Source: JAPLDB01 sp038230515 (GTDB lineage Bacteria > Bacteroidota > Bacteroidia > AKYH767-A > 2013-40CM-41-45). Taken from it: a stretch of 12,980 nucleotides of DNA. The position numbers were made by a program, and so were the translations under genes. The DNA lies in assembly GCA_038230515.1 (NCBI GenBank), contig JBBRND010000060.1, positions 1 to 12,980 of the forward strand, read 5' to 3'. Positions 1 through 5,856 of this stretch are shown here, piece by piece (within the stretch, counting starts at the first letter, position 1; each line of letters opens with the position of its first letter). Below the pieces are notes generated by a model, which worked only from the letters and a program-made list of their open reading frames with translations, ran no database searches and was not told where the DNA came from.

Positions 1-211
1 TAAAAGAGTGAGGAAGGTTCTTCGGATCAGCATGCTATTAAAGCTGCTTAGGGGTTCATCTTCTCTCACTCTTCTCCCTTTTATTTTTTCTGCAAGGTTC
101 TAACTTTTTAAAGAACTTGTATCTTCGGCAAACATATGAGGAGTTCTGCTCGCATGCACGCGGAACTCCTTCGGGGTTTGGGTTCATATGATTCTTTATT
201 AAATATTGGAG
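1..211. other. Non-coding region with inverted repeats at window start
   Basis: No gene is supported here. A perfect 9-bp inverted repeat (AAGAGTGAG at 4-12, CTCACTCTT at 65-73) encloses about 50 bases and is followed by a T-rich stretch (78-90), so this could be the closing stem of a transcript ending near 90 and coming from outside the window. A second hairpin lies at 140-169. The region is downstream of the leftward operon whose last stop codon is at 212. I could not match it to a known RNA family. Confidence 0.35.
140..169. repeat. 10-bp inverted repeat downstream of the SPFH operon
   Basis: GGAGTTCTGC (140-149) pairs with GCGGAACTCC (160-169), with one G-T wobble and a 10-base loop. An alternative, mutually exclusive stem can form between AACTCC (164-169) and GGGGTT (173-178). 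CATATG flanks the structure on both sides (133-138 and 185-190). It lies about 40 bases past the last stop of the leftward operon, where a transcription end would be expected, but there is no T-run on either strand. It could be a transcript-end or processing hairpin, or a mobile-repeat remnant. Confidence 0.4.
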
Positions 212-556
212 TTACTGTTTTGCTTTATTTATGGAGTATGCAATCAGTATAAAAACCAATAATAAAATCCCATTGATAATTACATAACTTGGAACAGAAA
301 AATTAATAAACGTAAAAATTAAATTGCTAATCAAAGCCACAGCAAAGAAAATTCCAGAAACAACTCTAATATTTGTAGTTGTTCGTGGAAATTTAAAACT
401 TGTTCCAATTGTCATTACCAATGTTGCTGCAAGAAATACAAAACTACCTGCAAATAAAAGCATAGTGTTTTCAATATCGTGAAAGCTATACAAACCATAT
501 GCGATAAGCAAACTTACCGCTATGGCTATAATTGTTTGGACAAAATTTACTTTCAT
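212..556 (-). CDS. Small four-helix membrane protein
   Basis: A 114-residue protein made almost entirely of four hydrophobic segments (about residues 5-23, 31-51, 62-84 and 89-108), with short polar links and a positively charged end (NKAKQ), consistent with an integral inner-membrane protein with both ends in the cytoplasm. No family motif is recognised. It is the last gene of a leftward operon: only 4 bases separate its ATG from the stop of the GYF_2 gene upstream, so translational coupling is likely. Its place behind an SPFH protein suggests it may anchor or accompany a membrane-associated complex, but this is inference from position. The ATG at 554-556 is the natural start. Confidence 0.7.
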   Translation of the reverse strand: MKVNFVQTIIAIAVSLLIAYGLYSFHDIENTMLLFAGSFVFLAATLVMTIGTSFKFPRTTTNIRVVSGIFFAVALISNLIFTFINFSVPSYVIINGILLLVFILIAYSINKAKQ

Positions 557-560
557 AATT

Positions 561-911
561 TTATGGATTTTGATTAAATGGTGGTGGCGCTAATGCTACC
601 AATTTTAAGATTTCAGGCAATTTTTCAGCAATTTCCCATTTTGGTAAACCTGGTTTCCAAATGTAAGTTTCCTTAACAATTTTTTTCTCAGCAATTAGTC
701 TTGATAATTCCTGTTCCGAAAATGGACCAGCTTGATTACCTTCTATCATTGCATAATAAAATTGTGGTGCTGTTTGCATCGGATTCATAGAACCTGGTAC
801 ATGCATATTTGTCATTGCACTATTCATGGTGTTAACCATTTGTTGTGCAACAGCCATACCCATTCCGAATTCTACTAATCTATTTATTGAAAAAAAACTA
901 TCATCATTCAT
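561..911 (-). CDS. Free-standing GYF_2-domain protein
   Basis: This 116-residue protein has a Met/Gln-rich N-terminal part (residues 15-50, with repeated GMGM, QQMV and NTMN patterns) and a C-terminal GYF_2-type domain (about 51-105). The domain shows the expected marks: a Tyr-rich start, GPF at 62-64, and a W-x-x-G-x-x-x-W pattern (Trp85, Trp92). GYF-type domains commonly bind proline-rich peptides; the poly-proline stretches in the neighbouring SPFH protein are an attractive partner. The layout (Met/Gln-rich linker, then GYF_2) repeats that of the SPFH protein's C-terminus, so it looks like a duplicated tail that became a separate gene. It sits 18 bases after the SPFH gene and 4 before the membrane-protein gene. 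Confidence 0.8.
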   Translation of the reverse strand: MNDDSFFSINRLVEFGMGMAVAQQMVNTMNSAMTNMHVPGSMNPMQTAPQFYYAMIEGNQAGPFSEQELSRLIAEKKIVKETYIWKPGLPKWEIAEKLPEILKLVALAPPPFNQNP

Positions 912-929
912 AATGTTATAATTTTAGGT

Positions 930-2273
930 TTATAATACTGGTGGTGGTGGTGGCGGTGGAACTGTACCAAACAAATTTGAAAGTTCTTGCACATTTCCTG
1001 CAATTTCCCAACCTGCCATACCTTGTTTCCAAACGTGAGTGTTTTTTGTAAGTTGTCCGTTTTGAACCATTTGTTGCAATTGCTGTAAATTGAAAGGCCC
1101 AGCAGTTTGTCCGTTTACTGAAACACTATAAGCAATTGTTGGCGGTGGTGGTGGTGTGTTTTGCTGTTGTTGCATATTTTGCCCCATATTATTCATCATT
1201 CCAGCCATTTGATTACCCATTGCTCCCCCCATCATCATGCCTGTCATCATGCCTGCGGGATTCATTCCTCCACCGCCTCCGCCTAAATCCATATTGCCCA
1301 TATTCCCAAGATTTTCTGCACCAGTTTTTAAAACATCTGTTTGTTGGTTTAAAGCATGAGCCCCAATAAAATTAGTTTCGGTTTGAAGTTTTTGTGCTCT
1401 CTGTGCTTCTTCTCTTTGAATACGTAAAGTATCTTCCATATTTATAGCGTTAATACCTTGCATTTCCGACATATTTTTGATATTAACATCCGATTGAGCA
1501 ATTGTTGTTTTAGTCGCCTGCTCGGCAGTAACTTTTCTTAATTCAGCATAACCTTCACTTTCCTTGTCAACTTCAATATTAGCTAAATCAAACCCTTTCA
1601 TATTTACACCAAAGTCATTCTCAAGTCTCGATTTCAGATAACCAGAAATAATATCGTTTATTTCCAATATTCTTCTTTCCATTTGAAGGACTGGCATTCC
1701 TTTGTCGGCAGGGATGTTTGTAATTACGCCCTTCACATATTTTGTAACCGCATCCTTTATTTGCTTGTTGAAATCATCTAACTCAAAATTTATTAAACGG
1801 TTTAATTTAATAAACCCTTTATAGTCGGAAATATTAAAAGTAATTGTACCTCTCGCAGCCATTGGCACAGCAAAATCTAAGAACCGCGGATCAAATACAT
1901 CAAAATAAGGAATGCCAAATCTTACCTGCATATTACCCGAAAGATTCATAAAATAAATTTCGGCTTGGAAAGGTGAATTACCACCGAATGCTAAACCTAC
2001 AATGCTTGTCAGTATCGGAAAATTTGCCGTTTTAATTGCTTGATCATATGGTCCAACAATAAAATCCTGCATTTCTCCATCTTTTTGTTTGTAGACAAAA
2101 ACGGCAAGTTCTCCATCTTTCACACGCAAACTACTACCATAGCGAATTGCATTTTCTCTTTTTGTTGAATTGGCTTCTCCCGAGGGTCGCCATTTCCAAA
2201 CAAGATACTCTTGTTCGTCACAGCGGATTACATCCATTAATCCGCCTTCTGATTTGTTGCCGAATAGTCCCAT
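930..2273 (-). CDS. SPFH (band 7-like) domain protein with C-terminal GYF_2 domain
   Basis: A 447-residue protein. Residues about 15-245 look like the SPFH/band-7 domain of the bacterial family once annotated as 'virion core protein-like', including the stretch VDKESEGYAELRKV that leads into a helical region (245-300, rich in Gln, Glu and Arg). Then come a Gly/Met/Gln-rich linker (320-372), a proline run (374-378), a GYF_2 domain (about 381-435, with GPF and the Trp415/Trp422 pair) and a proline-rich end (439-445). SPFH proteins form oligomers on membranes; relatives such as Bacillus YdjI work with PspA in membrane stress. No transmembrane segment is evident, so membrane contact probably needs a partner. 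The ATG at 2271-2273 lies 18 bases after the TerB-like gene. The gene could also be called simply 'SPFH domain-containing protein'. Confidence 0.85.
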   Translation of the reverse strand: MGLFGNKSEGGLMDVIRCDEQEYLVWKWRPSGEANSTKRENAIRYGSSLRVKDGELAVFVYKQKDGEMQDFIVGPYDQAIKTANFPILTSIVGLAFGGNSPFQAEIYFMNLSGNMQVRFGIPYFDVFDPRFLDFAVPMAARGTITFNISDYKGFIKLNRLINFELDDFNKQIKDAVTKYVKGVITNIPADKGMPVLQMERRILEINDIISGYLKSRLENDFGVNMKGFDLANIEVDKESEGYAELRKVTAEQATKTTIAQSDVNIKNMSEMQGINAINMEDTLRIQREEAQRAQKLQTETNFIGAHALNQQTDVLKTGAENLGNMGNMDLGGGGGGMNPAGMMTGMMMGGAMGNQMAGMMNNMGQNMQQQQNTPPPPPTIAYSVSVNGQTAGPFNLQQLQQMVQNGQLTKNTHVWKQGMAGWEIAGNVQELSNLFGTVPPPPPPPVL

Positions 2274-2291
2274 TTATTGTTAATTTTAAAA

Positions 2292-3032
2292 TTATTTAAT
2301 TCCAAGTTCTTTAGCATATTGCATAATCTCTTCGAGAGATTTTTTGTCATCTTTCATTGAAAATTTTGCTTTCATAATTACCTGCTCGCATTTGCTTTTC
2401 CAAACAGAAACAAATTCATTATGCTCTATATACTCTGGATTATTCTTCGTTAGAAAATTTCCTTTCGACTTAGCTTTAGGAAATGCTAATGATAAAAATT
2501 CCAAAATATCATCCTTTGTATTTGGAACGGGGAATAAAGATATTATTTCCTTTTTTCTTTTATCGGTTTTACTACCACCACCTAAAGCCTGTGAAAGTGC
2601 TCCGCCACCGATAGAATTTTTAAATAATCCTCCAATTACACCACCTGCTGTTACCTTATCGTCCCTTTTGCTTTCAACTTCGTCCAGCATTTTAAAAAGT
2701 TTTTGAATTGAAGCGTTAGCTTCAATATTTGAAAACTCGTGTCCACAGTCTATGCATTTTGCAGAAAAGGAAGTTACAATTGCTCCGCAAGCAGGGCATT
2801 TTTTTACATCACCAAATTTGTCAGATTTAGGTGCAGAAGCAGCAGGTGTTTCAGCTGCTTTCTTGTTGCTTTGTTGTTTTTCGAAAAGTTTTGCATCAAG
2901 TACCATTTCAAATTCGTCAAGGTCAATACCTGCGGCTTCTGCTTTTTTGAAAAGGATTTGTTTTTCTTTTTCTGTTAATTCACCGTCTGCAAGTGCAAGA
3001 TTGATGAGATTTTCAATTTGTTCGTTGTACAT
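2292..3032 (-). CDS. TerB-like protein with internal zinc ribbon
   Basis: A 246-residue protein, first gene of the leftward operon. Residues 1-50 are a short acidic helical module containing ALADGELTEKEKQIL, which strongly resembles the start of TerB/DUF533-type domains that bind metal with such acidic residues. A linker rich in Ala/Lys/Ser follows, then a zinc ribbon with C79-x2-C82 and C93-x2-C96, a Gly-rich segment (about 128-155) and a Lys-rich helical C-terminus (156-246). It is probably cytoplasmic. Pairing of a TerB-like/zinc-ribbon protein with an SPFH protein recalls stress-linked membrane modules; tellurite resistance itself should not be assumed. The start ATG (3030-3032) is preceded by an A/T-rich leader with the motif TTAACAATTAAATC eight bases upstream. 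Confidence 0.75.
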   Translation of the reverse strand: MYNEQIENLINLALADGELTEKEKQILFKKAEAAGIDLDEFEMVLDAKLFEKQQSNKKAAETPAASAPKSDKFGDVKKCPACGAIVTSFSAKCIDCGHEFSNIEANASIQKLFKMLDEVESKRDDKVTAGGVIGGLFKNSIGGGALSQALGGGSKTDKRKKEIISLFPVPNTKDDILEFLSLAFPKAKSKGNFLTKNNPEYIEHNEFVSVWKSKCEQVIMKAKFSMKDDKKSLEEIMQYAKELGIK

Positions 3033-3040
3033 TTTTATAT

Positions 3041-3054
3041 GATTTAATTGTTAA
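3041..3054 (-). promoter_or_regulatory. Leader motif TTAACAATTAAATC, copy before the TerB-like gene
   Basis: Same 14 bases as at 4171-4184, again eight bases from the start codon. A shortened form, TTAACAAT followed by AA and then ATG, precedes the SPFH gene (2271-2283), so three of the leftward genes share at least its core. Confidence 0.5.
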
Positions 3055-3182
3055 AAATTTTCCTACTCGTTTGGCTTTTCGGTATCGCCTCGTTTTTTAA
3101 TTGGTTGCAAAACTCCAATGTTTAAATGTAAACATCTCTTTTAACTTTCGTCAATAAGTGTTGTGAGAATTTTTTGGTGAAC

Positions 3183-3220
3183 CCACCTCCTGACAGGTAG
3201 TTTTTTCTCCTGTCAGGTGG
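3183..3220. repeat. Imperfect 12-bp hairpin containing CCTGACAGG
   Basis: CCACCTCCTGACAGG (3183-3197) pairs with CCTGTCAGGTGG (3209-3220) except for a 3-base bulge; the loop is T-rich. There is no proper T-run after it on either strand, so a simple terminator is unlikely. Short CCTGTCAGG palindromes of this kind look like dispersed REP-type repeats, which could be checked by counting copies in the genome. It lies in the leader of the TerB-SPFH operon. Confidence 0.5.
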
Positions 3221-3263
3221 CGGTTGTTTTCATTTCATTTTAATGTTTTTTTTTTTTCGTCTC

Positions 3264-3292
3264 CAAAACTAAAATTTATTTCTAATCTCAAA
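3264..3292 (-). promoter_or_regulatory. Predicted Bacteroidota-type promoter of the TerB-SPFH operon
   Basis: On the minus strand, TTTG (3292-3289) is followed after 17 bases by TAGTTTTG (3271-3264), matching the TTTG/TAnnTTTG pattern of the Bacteroidota housekeeping sigma factor. It overlaps the stop codon of the small ORF ending at 3288 and points at the TerB-like gene. The spacer is one base shorter than in the ferredoxin and tRNA promoters of this window. Confidence 0.5.
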
Positions 3293-3479
3293 TTTTATTC
3301 TCCTGCACATGGCACTGCACATCCTTTCTCTTCTCTGCTTCTCTCCCAATCAAAACTGCCAACACCAAAATAACACAAATCAAAAGTGCATAAATAGAAA
3401 TATGAAAAGCGCATACGTTATCAGAAGTTTCATCAGAAACCCTCATCACTCTTCTCCACCAGTTAATTATTTTTTTCAT
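3288..3479 (-). CDS. Possible small single-pass membrane protein
   Basis: A 63-residue ORF from ATG 3479: a basic N-terminus (MKKIINWWRR), one clear hydrophobic helix (about residues 26-45, IYALLICVILVLAVLIG) and a charged, Lys/Glu-rich tail. That layout is what a small membrane protein looks like and is unlikely in random sequence, but no family is recognised. It begins just past the strong terminator of the fibronectin-like gene and has no visible promoter of its own, so it would depend on read-through or an unseen start site. A TTG six codons earlier (3497) falls in the terminator T-run and is a poor start. It may be real or a chance ORF. Confidence 0.4.
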   Translation of the reverse strand: MKKIINWWRRVMRVSDETSDNVCAFHISIYALLICVILVLAVLIGREAEKRKDVQCHVQENKI

Positions 3480-3495
3480 CGCTGTTTTCAATTGC

Positions 3496-3532
3496 AAAAA
3501 AACGCCCCGCCCAGAAACTTGGGGCAGGGCGT
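3496..3532 (-). terminator. Strong Rho-independent terminator after the fibronectin-like gene
   Basis: On the minus strand an ACGCCC-x-GCCC / GGGC-x-GGGCGT stem with one mismatch and a 9-base loop (3502-3532) is followed directly by seven T residues (3502-3496). It lies 21 bases past the stop codon at 3554, as expected for a terminator of that gene. Confidence 0.85.
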
Positions 3533-3553
3533 ATTATTAATTTCTAATTCTCA

Positions 3554-4162
3554 TCACTGTGTCTTACTCACACTTGCGCTCACGGGCCCGCTGCCGTTGC
3601 GGTTATAGCCGCGCACACGGTAGTGGTAACGCTTGCCGGAGATAACATCATCGTCCACATACGTTAATTTTTTAGTTGTTTTCAGGTGCGTAAAATCGGT
3701 GGCAGTCATTACTGCGGCATCAGTAATGGCGCGTTCAATTTCAAAATCGGTAGCGTTGTCTAACTTCTGAATGGTGATGATGAAGCCGATGCCATCCACA
3801 TCATCTTTAAGCGGAAGCAGAATGGCAGTGCCCGGCACCGGAATGGTTGTGCCCGCCTTGCGCAGCTTAATGTCGTAATCCACCAGTTTTTCCGGATCAC
3901 TTGCATGAATGCCGATGGCGAGGTTTTCTACTTGATCGCCCACCTTCGCCTGATCTTTTACTAGGGTGCGCCCCTCGCTGCGTTTCACACTTAGTGCATC
4001 TTTTGCGGCTTCAATTTCGATATCCTTGTTCTTTAAAAGAAGGATAGCAGCCGCCACATCGGCTTCGGTTACGGGTTGTCCAACCCATTTTGCAGCATTG
4101 GCTGCCATGCCCGATTTTTCGGATGTTAGTCGGGTAATTTCATCTTGAATAAACTTTGTCAT
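3554..4162 (-). CDS. Fibronectin type III-like protein with helical N-terminal half
   Basis: A 202-residue protein without signal peptide or membrane segment. Residues 1-75 are predicted mostly helical (KNKDIEIEAAKDALSVKRSEG); residues about 105-202 look like a degenerate fibronectin type III fold, ending in the typical strand YHYRVRGYNRNGSGPVSASVS. Proteins of this build are common in Bacteroidota, of unknown role; a binding function is plausible, but nothing catalytic is visible. The gene is visibly richer in G and C than the A/T-rich operon to its left. Its ATG is preceded, eight bases away, by TTAACAATTAAATC, the same motif at the same distance as before the TerB-like gene, and beyond that by the 21-bp repeat array. 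It is followed by a strong terminator, so it forms a single-gene unit. Confidence 0.7.
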   Translation of the reverse strand: MTKFIQDEITRLTSEKSGMAANAAKWVGQPVTEADVAAAILLLKNKDIEIEAAKDALSVKRSEGRTLVKDQAKVGDQVENLAIGIHASDPEKLVDYDIKLRKAGTTIPVPGTAILLPLKDDVDGIGFIITIQKLDNATDFEIERAITDAAVMTATDFTHLKTTKKLTYVDDDVISGKRYHYRVRGYNRNGSGPVSASVSKTQ

Positions 4163-4170
4163 AGTAGTTT

Positions 4171-4184
4171 GATTTAATTGTTAA
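4171..4184 (-). promoter_or_regulatory. Leader motif TTAACAATTAAATC, copy before the fibronectin-like gene
   Basis: On the minus strand the 14-base motif TTAACAATTAAATC ends eight bases before the ATG at 4160-4162. An identical copy at identical distance precedes the TerB-like gene (3041-3054). No Shine-Dalgarno sequence is present at either gene, so this may be an A/T-rich translation-promoting leader. Confidence 0.5.
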
Positions 4185-4200
4185 TTATTGAAATTTGGTT

Positions 4201-4535
4201 TGAATAATGCTTTTTGGCTTTGAAATAGTGCTATTTTTATTGTTCTGAGTACAATTTCTGTCGGGCATGGTACTAATTGCATTGTCGGGCGCACTTTTTC
4301 TATTCTCCAAAGTACTCCGGATAATAACACAGTACTATTTCTATTGTAAATAGTACTCTTGTAAATCCAAATAGCACGATGAAGAATGTGAATAGCGCCC
4401 GCGGCATTTCGAAACGCGCGATGCAGATTGCACATTGCACGATGGAGATTGCAGATCGTGCTATCCGCATTGCGAAAACCACTCTTGCCATTTACAAAAG
4501 CGGGATAAAAAAAAGAAATAGCGTGCTGATTGTTT
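4201..4535. repeat. Degenerate 21-bp-period tandem array 1 (about 16 units)
   Basis: A tetranucleotide of the form GYRC (GTGC, GTAC, GCAC or GCGC) recurs at 4228, 4249, 4270, 4291, 4312, 4332, 4353, 4374, 4395, 4416, 4437 and 4458: every step is 21 bases except one of 20. Weaker units precede (4201) and follow (4473, 4494, 4515). Within units, G at position 7 and C at position 10 are kept in 14 of 16; around them a loose AATAG...TATT...ATTG consensus is seen. Units differ at many positions, so this is an old or selected array, not a recent slippage product. It lies directly upstream of the fibronectin-like gene. Because 21 is divisible by three, every frame shows a heptad pattern, so long ORFs here are not evidence of coding. 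Confidence 0.85.
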
Positions 4536-4752
4536 TGCGAAAACGGGTACTGTAAGTACCCTGAAATTTTTTTAGCGGCTACAGAGTGAGCGGGCTCCCC
4601 CCCCCCCTACAACCATGCGGGTTTCAGAGGGTGTTGCCTCTGGGGAAGAAAAAATATTTTGGTTGTTGGTTGCTTTCATTTCACTTGGTATGTTTAAAAA
4701 GCGATGCAAAGGAAGTAATTCTAAGGTATTGAACAAATATTTTTTCATCTTG
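4536..4752. other. Intergenic stretch with hairpins and an 11-base C run
   Basis: No secure gene. Downstream of the acyl-CoA reductase it holds a short reading frame on the minus strand (4572-4748), which starts 4 bases after the reductase stop and runs through a homopolymer of 11 C (4597-4607, G on the coding strand), plus a perfect 6-bp hairpin at 4625-4642 (CAGAGG/CCTCTG) and another at 4545-4561. The frame would encode 58 residues with no recognisable domain and may be chance. Confidence 0.4.
4545..4561 (-). terminator. Possible terminator hairpin of the acyl-CoA reductase transcript
   Basis: GGGTAC (4545-4550) and GTACCC (4556-4561) form a perfect 6-bp stem with a 5-base loop. On the minus strand it is followed by GTTTTC, a short T-run; on the plus strand by TGAAA and then seven T. 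It could end transcription weakly in either direction. It lies about 200 bases beyond the reductase stop codon. Confidence 0.35.
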
Positions 4753-5799
4753 CTAAACCTGCAATAGAAACTCCAAAGTGTCCACTCCGTCAGCATAATC
4801 AAAAAGAGTGGGGCATTGCGCGTTGCCGAAATTCACAACACGATCTCTTAAAGAACTTTTCAGATCCATACCTGAGTTCGAAACAACGCATTGAATTTTT
4901 TCTTCGTTTGCATCCAGCGTATCATGCAACTCATTTTTGCTTTTATACTTTTCATAATGAAGCACCGCAATGGGCGAAGCAATTGCTTGCTCCTCCCTCA
5001 CAATTAAAAAACCATTCTGCAAAAACGGAACCTGCTTCATCAGCAAAACCGCGTTTACATAATCGAAATTATTCATGTACTTGTTGTGCTGCATTACCTG
5101 GTTGAATTTATAAATTGCCTCAAAGAAATTTTTGAAATCATAATCCTGCGGCACATAAAGTTTAGAAACATTGCGGCAACCCAACCCGAAGTATTGAAAA
5201 ATATCGTTACCGAGATCTTGCAACTCTTCATTTGACTCTAATCCTGAAAGTACTGCCACAGCATTTCTGTTTTTGCGAATGATGTGGGGATATTTTCCAA
5301 AGTAACTCTCGAAATAGCGGGAAGAATTGTTGCTCCCGGTTGCAATCACGGCATCAAAATCAGTAAGCCGATCCAAAAACTGAATTCTGTTTTTAAATTC
5401 AGGTTCAATTTCCGCAAGCATCGAAGCAACAAACGGAAGCAGCAGATTGTCCTCAGAAGAATTTTTTCCTGAATAAAAATTATTTGTGAGCAGCACAGAA
5501 ATAAAATCGTGCAATCCCACAAACGGAATGTTTCCTGCATTGATTACCCCTACCTTACTTGAAAATTTTTTCTCATTCAGTTTCTGAAGATATGGTTTTA
5601 CCCATGCCGAAATATTTTTTTCAGATAGTAGATCAGCCCATGCGCCCGCAGCAAGAAAAATATTCTCCTTCGTAAACCAGTTATTTTTCAGATATGCATG
5701 GCTGCAAAGAGTTTGAAACAATTCATTCTCCGGGTTCAGTTTTTCTCTAAGCGCTTTACCCAGTAAAACCAATGCATCAATCCGTTTCTGAGTGTTCAT
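4753..5799 (-). CDS. Acyl-CoA reductase, LuxC family
   Basis: A 348-residue protein. The family (LuxC, aldehyde-dehydrogenase-like) reduces acyl-CoA or acyl groups to the aldehyde with NADPH by way of an acyl-cysteine. Visible marks are INAGNIPFVGLHDF (86-99), the ATGSNNSSRYFESYF stretch (153-167) and FGLGCRNVSKLYVP with the likely catalytic Cys208. Length is shorter than luminous-bacterial LuxC but usual for 'acyl-CoA reductase' in Bacteroidota. No luxD, luxE or luciferase genes are nearby, so bioluminescence is not implied; a role in fatty aldehyde or lipid metabolism is more likely. ATG 5799 (MNTQKRIDAL) was chosen because the frame upstream runs into the divergent ferredoxin gene. The promoter overlaps that of the ferredoxin. 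Confidence 0.85.
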   Translation of the reverse strand: MNTQKRIDALVLLGKALREKLNPENELFQTLCSHAYLKNNWFTKENIFLAAGAWADLLSEKNISAWVKPYLQKLNEKKFSSKVGVINAGNIPFVGLHDFISVLLTNNFYSGKNSSEDNLLLPFVASMLAEIEPEFKNRIQFLDRLTDFDAVIATGSNNSSRYFESYFGKYPHIIRKNRNAVAVLSGLESNEELQDLGNDIFQYFGLGCRNVSKLYVPQDYDFKNFFEAIYKFNQVMQHNKYMNNFDYVNAVLLMKQVPFLQNGFLIVREEQAIASPIAVLHYEKYKSKNELHDTLDANEEKIQCVVSNSGMDLKSSLRDRVVNFGNAQCPTLFDYADGVDTLEFLLQV

Positions 5800-5821
5800 T
5801 TGAAAAAAATTCCCTCTTAAT

Positions 5822-5851
5822 TTTGTAGTGTGTTTATATTCTCTATTTTTG
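5822..5851 (+). promoter_or_regulatory. Promoter of the ferredoxin gene
   Basis: TTTG (5822-5825), 18 bases, then TATTTTTG (5844-5851), a match to the Bacteroidota TTTG/TAnnTTTG pattern. The start of transcription would be near 5858, about 20 bases before the ATG. Confidence 0.7.
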
Positions 5852-5856
5852 CGCGA

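Larger units (their letters stand above)
3033..3263 (-). promoter_or_regulatory. Long 5' leader of the TerB-SPFH operon
   Basis: No gene is seen between the predicted promoter at 3264-3292 and the first ATG of the operon. If that promoter is right, the transcript has a leader of about 225 nt. It would hold an A12 stretch (T12 on the given strand, 3246-3257), an imperfect 12-bp hairpin (3183-3220) and, right before the ATG, the TTAACAATTAAATC motif. Such a long leader leaves room for post-transcriptional control, but no known riboswitch is recognised. Confidence 0.4.

Noticed and set aside
1136..1369. Plus-strand frame opposite the SPFH gene linker
   Set aside because: It is the complement of the Gly/Met/Gln/Pro-rich linker and has no independent support; the same holds for the plus-strand frames at 2344-3042 and 3309-3608.
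4181..4491. Two minus-strand frames of 84 and 63 codons over array 1
   Set aside because: Same reason: both are open only because the array is periodic, and their sequences are low-complexity heptads with no start context.
4201..4535. CRISPR array
   Set aside because: Although unit spacing is regular, no identical repeats separated by unique spacers exist; the whole 21-base unit drifts and no cas genes are near.
4625..4642. CAGAGG/CCTCTG hairpin as a terminator
   Set aside because: A perfect 6-bp stem, but followed by GGGGAAG on one strand and no T-run on the other.
4753..5799. Bioluminescence (lux) operon
   Set aside because: Only a LuxC-family reductase is present; no luciferase, LuxD or LuxE genes occur in the window.
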